A stretch of DNA of 64,000 nt from Strigamia acuminata (GCA_949358305.1 OX442314.1:10595060-10659059), one strand, 5' to 3'. Counted from the stretch's first letter, positions 1-12,099 are shown. Translations and numbers: made by a program. The notes: generated by a model from the sequence alone, not told the origin.

Positions 1-104
1 TAAAACAGGAAGTGGTTCCCTTAAAGTTTATTACGTATTTATACATAAGGCACTAGGTGGCGCTCCATAGAAATGACATCATAGGACATCCCAACATAAG
101 TTAA

Positions 105-242
105 CAACAGGTAACCAACATGCTTAGTTGGCAAGCAATGCATGACACGTGACTGCTGTCATCCAATCAGCACACAGAAGAAAAAATCAATAGGAAATAA
201 CACACGGATACGTGTCCATTTTATCCTTGGTTCATGCTACTG
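105..242. repeat. dispersed repeat J, copy 1
   Basis: This segment matches the reverse complement of 41628-41760 along almost its whole length, with shared blocks such as GTCATCCAATCAGCACA and AATAGGAAATAACACACGGAT. Similarity appears to be above 80% by eye. No terminal inverted repeat is visible in either copy, so the class is unknown; an old SINE or MITE fragment is possible. The first 100 bases of the window are not repeated elsewhere in it. Confidence 0.7.
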
Positions 243-2220
243 TGCCCCCTTCTGAATCTTTTTCTTTTAAAATTTTATTTCCAGAAAGAATAAAACAACG
301 GAACACTCGACGTCTTCTCAAGACACCGGCAGCATCGACCACAGTAAATATTGAACTTATTCTGCTTGGGAGTTAAAATTTCTGAAGCAATTATGCAGCA
401 CACTTTACACTGAAAGAAACAGGACATTTTTAATACAAGAAAAATCTAAAAAAAATCCTTGGAGCAGAAAAAAAAATCATAACAGTAACAGCTGTAGCAA
501 CAAGTCCAATTCCTCTACACATGAAGAGTCTTTCCTACAACTAAAAAGAAAGCAAAAGAAATAAATAAACAACAAAAAATAAAAAATAAAAACCTTAGAA
601 AAATGAAATCTGGCTTAAAAAAAATTCCATTGAGTAAAAAAAAAAAAATTAATTAATTAACAATTCCCTAATGGTAAATTTTAATAAGAAAAAGAGACAT
701 GAGCCAAATTTGATTCAGTTTCTCCGCCATTCATTTCATGGTTCATTCATTTACCACACGGCTGTGGTAAAAAAAAAAAGATCTTTTTAAATTTAAAGTT
801 CATCAAACTTTTATTTCTTAAGCTCACCATCACAGTTTCAAGCTCATCTAACACCAATCTGGCCATTCACCAGGAAATGCGCACCTTTTCTGAAGATTCA
901 TTGCTATTGCTTGGAATTTCCACCATTTCGCTTGTTTCGTCAACTCCCATAGGAATAACATGGGAAGCGCCAAGAAAGACCGAAGATAATGATGAAAAAT
1001 GTGTCAAAAATTCAAAATGGCCGGCGAATTTGATCGCAACGATAAAAGTCAAATTTTACTTTAGAAAATAAAAAATAAAAAAAATCGATTTGTGCAACTT
1101 CAATTTTTCCAGAAGAAATCGAATGAATAATTCAAATGAAATCCATTTTGACGAGTCCATGTTTATTTTCCTGGCAACTACTCATAAATACGTTACACAA
1201 TTTTCTCACCAGGCGCAAAGTACAGAAACAGATAAAAATAAAATGAAATCAAAACAAAGTTCCAGTTTTATCATTATTCATTTCGAACTCCATTCCGCTT
1301 TATTTTTCAATTTTTATTCACAAATTCCCGATTCCTTCCTAACAACAGATAAGAATTCCATTGCTCATGCTAGTTGCTAAGCAACAGTCAAAGCCGAGCA
1401 CAAAACCCAATAAATGAACTCGCAGCTTCGTCCTCAAGCGGATATTTTGTAAACTAAATGTAATCGATGCAATTGAAGATGTAGCAGGCCCCGATGTTGA
1501 GTTGGTCCTGGCGCATCGTTAAATGGAAGTTTGAAATTCATTTCTCGTCATGACGAATGACGTAGCGAAATCCCTCCAAAAAAATTGGATTTTCGGATCA
1601 AATGATGAGATTCGATTAAATTGTTTTGGATTTTCTTTGCAAAATAATGACAAGTGAAATGAGTTGTTTGTTCGCTCCGCCTACTGTTGAAATCGGGCGT
1701 TGTTGACTTGAAATTGTGTTGCTGAGAGTTGGGCCTAATCCAGGATTTTATTGGAGTGACACTGTACTGTTCTCGCTCACTCAGGGAATGAAGAGAAAGA
1801 GGATTACTAGAAGGTCATCGTGATTTTTATCAAATTTTAATGTTCTGTCAGTGCAGATTAATCTGAAAATTAACTGGAGACAGAATTTTCTATGTGCTGC
1901 ATGAAATGCCAATAAAATGGTCAGATTATTTGACAGATACCCATTTCCAGTTCATTTGTGGCTTCAAAACTGAACTAGTGAGTCACAGCAATTCTAAGTA
2001 AAAACATTTTTGATTTGAGTTCTGTTTCTTTCTGCAGAATAAACCCAAAAACATCTATAAAGTATAAACCATCATCAAAAACTGCAAAAACAGAACTAGT
2101 TTTCGAAGTGGTTCACGCATGGTTTTAATCAAATTCAAAATGGCTGCCACACAGGTCAAACTCCAAATTGTTCTTGAAGTTAAACCTTTCACCACCAAAA
2201 AACGTGAGTAAAAGCAGAAA
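243..2220. other. AT-rich single-copy stretch, no gene seen
   Basis: I see no gene here. The short overlapping frames at 867-1380 lack splice context or family resemblance. The stretch holds poly(A) runs, a small ATTAATTAATTAA tract near 650 and ordinary AT-rich DNA. The block around 2134-2178 (AAAATGGCTGCC and after) loosely resembles 51943-51985, which suggests a very old repeat. Confidence 0.5.
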
Positions 2221-2249
2221 TGTGTTGAAAGAAGTAGGCTATAATTTGT

Positions 2250-2468
2250 CGATTGGGTAAAAAATTTCAAAATGGCTGCCAGAAAAACGAGTTGAAATCG
2301 GTCGAAATTCGAAATCCAAAGAATCCACCCCACACGTAGATTATGCGAATCGGTTTTTCAATAATCCGATTCTCAAAAATATGACGCGTTTTGCATCATT
2401 TCCGCCAGGGAAAATCGAGATATTCGAGAATCGGTTTTTCGATTTGAAATCGAACGCGCCTATAGTTT
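2250..2468 (+). mobile_element. truncated right half of the K foldback MITE
   Basis: The order of landmarks matches the right half of the element at 56354-56814: an AAAATGGCKSC block, then AGAAAAACGA, then CCGATT, then TGACG, and finally a terminus CGAACGCGCCTATAG that corresponds to TGAACGCACCTATTGG. The left half is missing or unrecognisable. The segment is rich in CGATTT/AAATCG short inverted motifs. No coding capacity is visible. The element is non-autonomous, and mobilisation by a transposase encoded elsewhere is inferred. Confidence 0.5.
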
Positions 2469-3396
2469 ACACGATACTGAAAGTAGACTAAACAATAATT
2501 GGTGCCACTCAAGTGGAATAATATACCGGTATTGCCATATGAACAACATTCCAACAGTTTACTGGTAAAACTAAAAAAAAATTCAACAACAAACAAACTG
2601 CAAAAGCGAAATAATCTCACTGCTCATCCCATTAACAATGGTAAAATTCACCACCTATGGAATACAGTAAAAGAAACAGAAAGGCCATTTCTCTTACTTG
2701 AAATTACTATCCCAATATTTCAATTACAGCACCACTGCTGGGAACCTACAAAGGAGTCTAAGCTAGCCATTGAAACAGGCCATTTAAGCCCAATAAAACC
2801 CCAGTTTTAACATTTTCAACAACAATCATAGTAGCTCGACTTAATGACCCAAGTTACAAATTGCAAAAGTAATTGTAAGTAACTGCATTTAATAAGTAAC
2901 ACAAAATAAACTTAACCCCCAAATAAACTTAACAATTTAACAGTAAGCCAATAATTTCAGATATTCAACATGCAATGTAAAGCAAGGGCATGCACCTACC
3001 TTGCAGCTAACTAAAACATACATGCCCACACTGAACAAATTGGAATTCATTAATTTTGAATCAAGTTTGCCCATCAGGTGTGTTATGCCAATGTTGGACA
3101 AGTAATTTATAATTTTTCTACAACTCCTAGATCCACTTATTACCATATATATTTAAGATAGCTTATTGATTTGTCTTCTAGCTGAAATTCAATTCAATTC
3201 AATTGGAAAACAAACTCAAGCAGTACATTGTCTATGGATGACATGAGCTTCCTAGAACAGAAATACTGATTGTAAGGAAGTGTCTGTTAAAAGGAACAAT
3301 GCTGTAGTCGAAAGAAAAGCTGAATGTAAGTTATACAGCATAGATATATCCCTTTTGCTAAAGCAGAAAGAACCACTGAGATTTAATGATATTTTC
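2469..3396. other. single-copy AT-rich stretch
   Basis: No gene or recognisable repeat is seen. The 103-codon frame beginning at 2499 has biased low-complexity composition and no family resemblance. A short ATTCA run occurs at about 3186-3203. Confidence 0.5.
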
Positions 3397-3618
3397 CAGG
3401 GGGTAAATCTCTGACATGGGCTTTCGAATCCCGTTCCGAATCCCCGAATCCCGAATCTTTACATTTTATAAAAATTTTGATTTTTTTGTCGAAAATTGGA
3501 CAAAAGTTAAAATATTTTCGACTTTTCTTTATTAAAATAATCAATTAAATCTTTTTCAATCCAATCCTATGAAAGATTCGAATCTCTGACATGCAGATTC
3601 TGATTGTGGTACCCCCTG
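3397..3618. mobile_element. small TIR element, hAT-like ends
   Basis: The ends are CAGGGGGTA and, inverted, TACCCCCTG. Just inside, both arms contain CTCTGACATG and a TTCGAATC block in inverted order. The CAGGGG start is typical of hAT termini. I could not find an 8-bp target-site duplication, so the class is inferred from the ends alone. The 222-bp interior is non-coding. Confidence 0.45.
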
Positions 3619-3836
3619 ATGGGTTTATTAGCACATTTCAGATAGGTTAATGCAGGTTAGGTTAGAATGCCATGTTATTCTACCCTGGCAACAATCGTTG
3701 CCAAATTTTAATCAAGCGTCTTATTTTGGACTATGAATTTTAAAGCGAGCCTACTGGCACTGAATGTACACGCAGTACAAAGACCACTAAAATCTGCATC
3801 ATCTATACATACAGTATATACAAGTATATGTATAAA

Positions 3837-4099
3837 TACCGTATTTTATCAAATAAGAGCCGCGGCTCTTATTCAAAACTGCCACTTTGAGCTGAGGCTT
3901 TAATTCGGGGGCGGCTCCAATTCGGGGGCGGCTCTTATTTTAAATAGTGGCCAATATCTTACTATTACGTTCATTGAACGTATATAGCCGCGGCTACTAT
4001 TCGAGGGCGGCTCGTATATCAAGTCGCCTATCTCGGCCGCGGCTACTATTCGAGGGCGACTCTTATTCGAGGGCGACTCTTATTCGGTAAAATACGGTA
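3837..4099. mobile_element. MITE with TACCGTATTTTA ends and GC-rich core
   Basis: The terminal inverted repeat is TACCGTATTTTAT at the left and its complement at the right (GTAAAATACGGTA), flanked by TA-rich sequence, so a TA target site is likely. The interior is strikingly GC-rich for this window. It has several copies of the palindrome GCCGCGGC and of GAGGGCGGCTCTTATT in both orientations, so one strand can form a long imperfect hairpin. A related full-length copy lies at 61951-62208, and fragments lie at 26087-26172 and 31925-31980. It has no ORF. Confidence 0.8.
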
Positions 4100-4339
4100 T
4101 ATATATTTAAAAAATGTTGCTTCATATAGAAAGTATAATTGTTTTATTTTATTATTAAAAACTTTGCTAAAAGGGGTCCCGCAAAACCTCAAACCCAGGG
4201 CCCCCAAAACGCTAGATCAGACCCTGGTTTCCGCACTTAAACTACATGAAAGAATCAATAAAATGCATATTTAAAAGTCTTAAAACATCTAGATTTTAAA
4301 ATTTAAATTCATAAAAACGAGCCCTAAGGGTCACAGTGA

Positions 4340-4570
4340 CAACCGGCGCGTGCCACAATTTTACACGCCACTCTCAAATCTCAGAAGTGAGGCTTATCTG
4401 CGTGGCGGCTTATTACGGTTCTCCTGTGCATTGGCGGTGCTCCAGCGTACTACGATCGACATTGTGCCCAGGCCTGAATTAAGCCAATATTATCCCAGAC
4501 AAGAACACCGGGGAGCTGCAGTAATTCGATTCCCCGTACTAGATCCTTTTGATTTCGGTCTGCTTGCTTT
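4340..4570. other. unassigned GC-richer island
   Basis: This block is clearly richer in GC and CpG than its flanks and is open in one plus frame (a 91-codon frame from 4350). I recognise neither a protein family nor a structural RNA in it. It could be an old exon, a regulatory block or a lone repeat copy. The frame has no convincing splice sites at its edges, so I do not call a gene. Confidence 0.3.
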
Positions 4571-5213
4571 TTCAATCATACGTAAAATGATGGATGTCAA
4601 TCCCAGCATGTTGAATATCTCATAACCTTTCGTAAAAACAATAGAAAAAGTTTGCCAATCTCGATTTAATCTAAATATGTGTATTATGGGTTTGCAGGAA
4701 AGGTTTAACAACTTCCCCAAATCAAATCAAAATTTTTCATTTTCATTTCACTGTCATCATATTATTTAAATCCAAAATGCATATACAGTGTAACTTTTAC
4801 AATAGATAAAACTAAATACAACAAGAGAATCAATAGACAGGGCAGTAACTTATCCTCTTACTGGATAGGCTGATCTTTCGTATTAGCTTACATTTAAGCT
4901 TGTTATTTATTGCAGGAAGGTACAGCCGCCAAACCATCAGACAAAGATTAATGACACAAAAATAAACTTTTTTGGCGAACAGTAACACAACACTGCCTTT
5001 ACTTTGGTTGCCCACTGTTTCTGGACTCAATAATCCCCACCTCCGTAGATAAATCTATTATGCCACCACACACAACACACTAGGATCTTCTCCATAAACA
5101 ATGTGGCAGTGTTAATAGTGGAACTGTGTATGGTGTCACAGAACTATAGTAAATTGTTGATAAGCACAACTACGACCGTTAGAACTCTCAAACCTAAAAA
5201 TCTAAAGTCCCAA
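4571..5213. other. single-copy stretch
   Basis: No gene, RNA or repeat is recognised. Composition is typical AT-rich DNA. Confidence 0.45.
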
Positions 5214-5323
5214 AACCATCCTCTGCTACCACTTGCAGCAGTAATATGGAAAGCTACAATGAAGTTTAAACCATCCTCTGCTACCACTTGCAGCAGTAAT
5301 ATGGTAAGCTACAATGAAGTTTT
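5214..5323 (+). repeat. two-copy tandem duplication, period 55 bp
   Basis: A 55-bp unit (starting AACCATCCTCTGCTACCACT) occurs twice head to tail. The copies differ at about one position (GGAAAGC versus GGTAAGC), so the duplication is recent compared with the decayed transposons. It lies inside a 110-codon frame from 5103, but the frame is open largely because the repeat is open; no protein family is recognised. Confidence 0.9.
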
Positions 5324-6560
5324 GGGAGAAACTCGGAGAGTCAAAATATCCATGAGAAAGATTCAGGAAATTGGCTTACCTCTCAGATTCTATTCCCAGA
5401 ACCTATGTTCACCCCATAGAACCTTTAGGAAATAGTCACTAACTGTATTCAAAGAGTTACTTTCAATAAATCTATGACAATGAGGATATATGAGTTTGAA
5501 AATACAATTTAAAAAGAAAAAAAGTTGTTTGAATGCAGCTACTATATTTCTTTCACGTCAAAGTGGATTTATCATATTGGTATTTGTTTGTGATTAATAT
5601 TGATTGAGCTTCCAATTCGTTGGTTTTCTTGCAAATGCCAATAAAACTGGAGAATCAAATGTTTTTTTTCAATTGAAGAAGAAAATGTTGAGACAACTCT
5701 TTAATCCTCTTTTCTTTTCATATACACAAAGAAAGAAAAAAAGAGAATAAAAGTAGTGAAGAGAAGACAACCCCCAACCGTACTCACCGCAGTCCCACGA
5801 GATGTCCATTGCTGGACTTGAGTTAGTGGCAAGTGGTACTTTGGAAAAGACGTTGAATTGTACTCAACATACCCGTATTGAAGAGGAGAGAGGAAAAAGT
5901 GATGCACGCGACACTGATGGAGAAGCAAACTCGGCAATAGCAGCGAGGTCCAACGACCAAGTCGGGGCTTTTGAACCACAATAAATCCCCTTAAAGTCCA
6001 TAAGAGGAAGTAAAGCAACAAGGCTAAAGGGGGACACCCATGTGTCCATCTTTATCACCCACATTTTTCTCTTCTCTTTATATTCCTTCTCCTAAAATAG
6101 AAAGCAACAAAGAAAGGAACAAACACAGCACACATGAATTGATATCAAATAAAACGCCCAACATCCATCTTTCTACCGTTTCTTTTATTTTCATTTTTAT
6201 TTTTATTTTTAAATAAAAAAGTTCTTTCAAGTTGAGTTGAAAAATTCCTCAGCGAACATGGACGAAAGAATTTTTATGGTACGGATATATTTCACCAGAC
6301 AAATACGTGATTGTATTTCCCAGTAGGTGAACACGTGTGCGATAAATGATGAGATGAGGGAGAATATCGAGAAATTAAATAGGAAAAAGAGAAGAGAGAA
6401 ACCTAAAGATCGAATTTCTCCCATTTAGCGTTAGTGATATCGAAGGAAAGGCACATTCATAAAGTAATTTAGGCTAAACAGCATTTTAAACTGCTTGTCT
6501 CCATCATACTTCAAAAAGGCAGCTAATTTAATCTGTTTTCAGTCGCAGTTGGCATGCGCA
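5324..6560. other. single-copy stretch with isolated D-type terminus
   Basis: No gene is seen. A TTTGAATGCAGCTAC motif at 5529-5544 equals the right terminus of the D-family MITEs found elsewhere in the window, but no left end is found. The frames at 5701-6064 overlap on both strands and look like chance. Confidence 0.4.
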
Positions 6561-6565
6561 CAACA

Positions 6566-6592
6566 TTTAAGTTAAGTTAAGTTAAGTTAAGA
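6566..6592 (+). repeat. (GTTAA)n microsatellite
   Basis: Five-base GTTAA units repeat without interruption. It is surrounded by single-copy DNA. Confidence 0.95.
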
Positions 6593-7113
6593 GGGATAGT
6601 GGTCTCACTCCATTAGTTCGCTTATTCGCCGTGGTAGCGCTTTGATCATTCTACAGCCTATGACTGCATTGGAAATGCGTGCTGCTTCTTATGCTGTGGT
6701 AAAATAGTGCATTTGCTTTTTGATGCATCGCAATTGAGTCTTTCACTAGCAAAGGGGTTTACCCACCGTTTTGATTGGCTCTCAGCAGACAGGTGATCGC
6801 AAGACCTGATGGAATTCAAGTTTACACACACAAAGACAGACAGATAGGCAAACAATAATTTCCTATCCGCCATTTTTGTGTGAACAATGATGACCGAACG
6901 CGCATTTACAAACTGCAGGCAATTCAGGAATCCCTGTGATGATTTCGTGGCTAGGAATGACTAATGCATCAATTGTTCAAAAAGCATTGAAATTTTTAAT
7001 TTATTGTCTGTGTGGGTGTTTGTTCGATTTGGACCAGTAAAGGTGAGGTGACCGCATTCGGAGCAGCGAACTAGCCGTCCAGCATTAATAATTCTGTTAG
7101 ATACATTAGTCAG
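6593..7113. other. single-copy stretch
   Basis: No gene or repeat is recognised. Composition is somewhat more balanced than the flanks. Confidence 0.4.
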
Positions 7114-7734
7114 CTAGGGTTTCTCTACCGGTAAATACCGGTATCATAAACCGGTATTTGTCAAGTAAATACCAAATACCGAATACCGTCTTTAATTCGG
7201 TATTGGTACCGGTTTTTTCCATTAGGTGTCACTGCAATAGTGACATTTATAACGCATGTTGAATGAGAATTTTTCACATTACAACAAAAAATTATCGATT
7301 TTTTAGCTTAAAAATGAAAATTATTGATTTTTTTTAACTTAAAAATGAAAATTATCGATTTTTTAACTTAAAAATCTAAATTTTTTTGATTTTTTAACTT
7401 CCAAATAAGAATTTACCGAATTTCTTAACTTAAAAAATCTTATAAACTCAATTTGTCAATTAAAAAAAAAAGAATTCTTAATTTCAACTAATAAAACCAA
7501 CACCTGATAACAAAACAATCCCACATTCATCAAACTTCTACAACACATTGAAAATAATATTTAAAAAAAAATAAACAAAAATTACAATTAAAACATTACG
7601 ATTAAAATAAAAGTATTTTAAATTAGCTATTTTATTTTACTTAATAACCGAAAAAATACCGATTTACCGGTTTTTTGAATATTAAATACCGAAATACCGG
7701 TTTTTCCAAAAGCCCCGATTTTGAGAAACCCTAG
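7114..7734. mobile_element. non-autonomous hAT-like element, CTAGGGTTTCTC ends
   Basis: The left end CTAGGGTTTCTC is mirrored at the right by GAGAAACCCTAG. Both subterminal regions are packed with CCGGTATTT/AAATACCGG motifs in inverted order. The GGGTTTCTCA terminus is characteristic of hAT elements such as the Charlie group. A clear 8-bp target duplication is not visible. The core (7290-7435) is a degenerate array of about 36 bp built on AAAATTATCGATTTTTTAAC. No transposase frame is present. Confidence 0.7.
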
Positions 7735-7849
7735 CACTTCTGATCGCAAAGATTTCTGAAGAGCCTGTAGTTTGAAAATATGCGACATACAAATGTGACA
7801 CACATACCACCTGTTGTTGCAATATTACAACTTTGCCAACGAATGGCAA

Positions 7850-7920
7850 ATGTTGGAAAATCATGATATAATGCCCTTTGGCTCCGCCCACAATAATGTG
7901 ACGTTATTTTTTGTGCATTT
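7850..7920 (+). repeat. dispersed repeat F, copy 1
   Basis: It contains ATGCCCTTTGGCTCCGCCCA preceded by TTGGAAAATCATGAT. The same block occurs at 25098-25180 and 38285-38345. All three are followed by AATGT.A..TTATTTT-like sequence. The class is unknown, and none of the copies has clear ends. Confidence 0.65.
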
Positions 7921-8439
7921 TATCTATAGCTGGCAGATGTAGAGTCCTAAGTATTGTGTAAGCATACAGCGATAGGCTTTTGTCTTTTTGGTTTTGCCGA
8001 TATTTGTATTGTGTAGTAAATATTCTATCAATATATACTTTTCTTCTGCTTAAACGTATTTTATTTTGGATGAATGACTAACAACAACATGAATTTCCAC
8101 TCTGATCAGCATGATTCAGTAATGAGTGCATGCTAGCATAAAGAAGCAGACGTGAATTTTTTATCCTGCAAGCAACAGAGCACAGAAATACAATAAAGCC
8201 TTGCATCCATGTACGTGAATTTTCCGGAAAAAGAAAAACCGACAAAGTGAGGAAACTTCAACTTTCAGACCCGCCACCGCAGAAATATATTTAGTTCATG
8301 CCGCGCCGAAAATTTAATTTTAACTACCGGTATATTACTTTTTACGGTAGATTTATTCGAGGACAAGAAAAAAAATCAGAAACGACGACAAATAATTAAA
8401 CTAGAAAAAAAAGTAGAAATATTAAATATTTAGAAATGG

Positions 8440-8690
8440 CCCTTTTTTAGTAGAAAAATGCACTATCAAGCAAAAAAAAATGCATTTGCAGACAGAATAC
8501 ATTTTCAGATAAAGAAATTGCAATTTCAGGTACAAAAAAACGCATTCCTAGAAAAAAATAATACATTTTTGGAAAAAATAATGCTATTTTGCATTCTGAT
8601 GTTAAAAAAACATTTTGTACGTGTACCGGGGGCCCAAAAGAACCTAAAGAACCCCTGGCCTTCCCTTAATCCCACCTTGACTGGTAGGCC
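8440..8690. mobile_element. hAT-like remnant with ATGCATTT minisatellite
   Basis: Degenerate units of about 20 bp built on AAAAAATGCATTT fill 8450-8620 and resemble the cleaner array at 29085-29400. On the right is a G/C-rich edge that reads GGGATTAAGGGAAGGCC on the minus strand. This corresponds to the GGCTGATTAAGGGGCTCC edge of the 28767-29535 element. The two loci therefore look like one family. The left end is not identifiable. Confidence 0.5.
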
Positions 8691-9150
8691 GCTTACACGC
8701 CTGGGCCGCAGCTCTTCTAGGGGCAGAAATTCACAAAAACTCTTCATTTCCATCTGAATCTATAAAAATAAAATCTAAATTTTTTATTGCGCTTCCTGGC
8801 CTCCAAATGCATGATCCCCTTCTGCTGAGACGTAAACAAGCTCTTAATTTATTATACATAAAGCAATTGAACTGACATTCGGCTCCTAGTCCTAGACCTA
8901 ATCCATATGTATGCAACTCTATTACAACTTTGTTGTTTGATTTACCGTCCAAGACATGTTGCCGAAAAAAAAAATAGAGTCTGTTTTCCTTCGAATGCTG
9001 TTGGTAATGTCCCTTCTCTCTAGATAGCCTAACATTCTTGTTAGCGCTTCCCAAAATACTTCGCACCAAGATTCTTCTGGGCCAAGTGCATTGCATTGCA
9101 GGCAAGTGATACAAACATTCGAGTACTTCTATGTTGCAGCACACTTACTA
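8691..9150. other. single-copy stretch
   Basis: No gene is seen. The 137-codon minus frame at 8731-9144 has no recognisable domain and runs up to the foldback element that begins at 9151. Confidence 0.4.
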
Positions 9151-9576
9151 TACTCGAGTTGCACTCAAAAAGGCACCTCACAATGTGTACTCCCATTGGT
9201 CGAGCCAGTTTACTGGTGTAGTGATCCGGAAAAGTATACCCAAACACCAAAATTGCATTACAATGTACAGACATTGTAATCGATTGCCTGGGCAACGGCC
9301 TAAAATTCAAATTTCCAGACGATGTAAGCAATAAACACGACAAACATGAGTTTGACATATTTTAATGTGTAAAACTTCATTTTAATGATGGAAATAAGAT
9401 TTTTTATTTAATAATATCAAAATAACATTAACTAAACTAGTCATAACAATCACAACAATAAATAAAAATCAAAACTACTTCTCCTAGTAGTAGTATACAG
9501 TCTGGAGTTAGTAGTAAACTGGCTCGACCAATGGGAGTACACATTGTGAGGTGCCTTTTTGAGTGCAACTCGAGTA
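9151..9576. mobile_element. foldback MITE, A/B family, copy B1
   Basis: The element is bounded by TA on both sides and has ends TACTCGAGTTGCACTCAAAA and their inverse. The arms match for about 70 bp, through GGCACCTCACAATG and CCCATTGGTCGAGCCAG. Next come a GTGTAGTGAT / ACACCA block, an ATCGATTGCC block and an AT-rich hinge. The right arm carries AGTAGTAGTATACAGTCT before the terminal repeat. Overlapping frames here read partly through the arms and are not genes. TA target sites suggest Tc1/mariner-type mobilisation (inference). Confidence 0.85.
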
Positions 9577-10736
9577 TACTGTGCCTCCTCTGTATCTTTT
9601 CTCTGGTGACAACTTGGCTTACAAGACTGCGTTCCAGTTAAGCTTAGATAGTGTGAGAAACAAACTGCAACCGTCATCATGATACTAATACCACAAACAT
9701 CGTCTCCTTCTGTCACCCCAAAAGCTGTTAACCACAATCTCTGCACAATTAATGCTTAATGATGGTTTAAAAGTTTAAAATTTTTATCTGTGGCATTTTC
9801 TCTCATAAAACTGTTGATAATCCACTCACTTCAATTTTTTTCTGGCAATGACCCCACCATGACCTAACCACACAGCAATGCTGTGCCTGCTGTTGCCATT
9901 GTAGCTACACTTTAGTTGCTTCTAATTCTATCTGTAATCTGAGGAAACCGTTGAGCCAAATTAACGTAGTAATAGCACATAGCCACCTTCAAGAGAATGC
10001 AATTATTATGATTCCTTAGGTGAAAATTTTAATGATCAACTTATTAAGCTCAATTTTTAGTTAATAGTGGCTGCTCCATTTACTTTCCATTATAATGCCC
10101 AGCCATTAAGACTAAAAGAGTAATGAACAAATCACAAGCCTAAAGTAGAAACTTTTTTTCTTACAATATTTTGTAAACATAAAGACCAAGCACAAATTTC
10201 TTCACAAATTTAAAGTGAAAAATTGCACTTTTGAGTGAAAAAAATTAATTATTGACAAAACAGTGTTTATCTTTTTAAACACGCACAATGAGTGATAGGT
10301 CTGAGCTGCAAACGCTTGGGCTCCTAGGGACGTACCTAATGAGCTCAATGGGCAATCCACCACTATCTATTATCAATTATCACGCTACTATAAATAGATA
10401 ATGATGAGAAGAAGTGCCATTACCAGCATTAGCTATGCTGTGATGTGTGTTCCTTTATACTATGCTCAACCTACTATGTAAGTTTATTGCTAACAAGGAT
10501 AATTTGTCAAAGCTGCAATGTTTAGAGGCAGCTTTAACACACGCAAAGCACTAAGCAAACAAGGCTGCTTTATATAAATTTACATTATGTAAGTCGTAGT
10601 AACACAAAGATTTGGCTACGGTCTTCACTGCAATTCACAAGCGGCCTAGATTGCTTATGTGTTGTATCGCTGCCCTTAATTACAACAAAAGCCAATTTCT
10701 CAGGTATCAGATTCATGCAGAATAACATGATTCTAA
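9577..10736. other. single-copy stretch
   Basis: No gene, RNA or recurrent repeat is recognised in this interval. Confidence 0.45.
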
Positions 10737-11136
10737 TACTAATGCCTAGTTCACACTTAAACCACTTTTGTAGAAGTCATGACTTTCAGAAAGTCTCATT
10801 TCTACAGGTGGAAACACAAGGGAGCGAGTAAAATTCCAAAGCTTGCTAGTACAAGTTTAAAGAGGGAGTCATTTACAAGCTCACTTGACCCGCTTTTGGC
10901 TTACCAGCTTAACTGGCAAGCTCAAGCTAGCTAGGTAGCTATCCAGAAATTCCCAGAACAATAAGCCTGTCACATGTCACGTGAATAGATTAAGGGCGTG
11001 TTTTAAAGTTACCTCTCCTAGAAAATTCGCCATTTTGTTCTGAGTTGTGGAAAACAAGACCAAGTGTGAACACAATAGTATCTAAACCTTCGATGGTTAT
11101 GTAGAAAAGTGTTATAAGTGTGAATAAAGCATTAGT
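10737..11136. mobile_element. possible TIR element, CTAATGC..TTCACACTTA ends
   Basis: The left edge reads CTAATGCCTAGTTCACACTTA and the right edge, inverted, reads CTAATGCTTTATTCACACTTA. The match is imperfect but covers about 20 bp. The interior is non-coding and has small inverted motifs. The ends do not identify a superfamily for me, and no target duplication is clear. Confidence 0.5.
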
Positions 11137-11140
11137 CCGA

Positions 11141-11308
11141 CGTCCGATAAAGATGTCACAGGTCCGTTCAGTTCAAATCCAAAACTGTTGATTATTTATT
11201 CCTGTCAAGCAACTGAGGAAAACTGTTAGAAGACTGAACATGGCATCCAATAAAGATGTCTCGCCTATTCAGTTCAAATCCAAAACTGTTTATTATTTAT
11301 TCCTGTCT
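11141..11308 (+). repeat. local direct duplication, about 105-bp spacing
   Basis: A block of about 62 bp (TCCRATAAAGATGTC, then TTCAGTTCAAATCCAAAACT and TTATTTATTCCTGTC) is present at 11147-11206 and again at 11247-11308. Divergence is roughly 10%. It lies immediately to the right of the 10737-11136 element. No function is evident. Confidence 0.85.
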
Positions 11309-11714
11309 ATCAAGTGGGGACAATGTGGAAAAAAGCTGCAACAGTCATCAAAAAAATATGTTTCTGCAATATTGGATATAACCTTTAACAATCTTGTTCA
11401 ACTTTTGTTCTTGCAACAAGCAAATCAATGCTCACTGTAGAAATTTAGCTGACCCTACAACAAGAACATAGGAATTTGATGACGTCAGTTAAGTGTTCTC
11501 CTGGGACCGTTTCCTTCTCCCAGCAGAGCCAACTTAGGCAAACTAGTCACGTGCCTGGACTCTCATCAGTTAACTACTACAAGGATTTAATTTCAACGAA
11601 AATTAATTCCGCAATAAACGTTAAGTCCTGAGTGCATAGAATACTGTCATTCTGAGATTCACTTAAAGAGTGTCCTGCATACAACTAACCACTTTATCAC
11701 AACCGTTTGACAAC

Positions 11715-12098
11715 TTAAGCTAGGGTCACACTTGTGTCCACAACAGATGCAACGCAAGAAAACTGAGGCAATGCAAGCTGCTTGCGTCCAAAAATTCTTG
11801 ACGTTGACGCCAATTCCTGCTTCAACTCCAAGTTGAAGTAAGCGACGCAATGCAACGAAAGGTCTTGCGGCCAACCAATCACGATCAACTCCAACTCTCG
11901 TCGATTCACGTCTGGTTGGCGAAACTTAGCCACGTGCAAACAAGTCGCCATTTTCGGATTCTGGAACTAGTTCTAGAACTAGATCCAATTCCAGGTTTCA
12001 TTGAAACCATCTGATTGGCCAGACGCAACATCAATTGTTTCAGCTCTGTTCACAAGTGCCCTACAGTTTGAACAGACTGCGTTGCGTGTGAACGATAT
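11715..12098. mobile_element. possible decayed TIR element
   Basis: The left edge has GGGTCACACTTGTG with GCAACGC shortly after. The right edge has GCGTTGCGTGTGAAC, the same motifs inverted. The interior has a perfect 16-bp palindrome CTAGTTCTAGAACTAG at 11967-11982. GC content is higher than the flanks. The boundary is uncertain. It could instead be a single-copy GC-rich block with chance symmetry. Confidence 0.35.
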
Positions 12099-12099
12099 A

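Noticed and set aside
9041-9358. 105-codon frame with a peptide similar to one at 36168-36485
   Set aside because: The similarity comes from the shared arm and interior of the foldback elements at the two loci, not from a protein gene.
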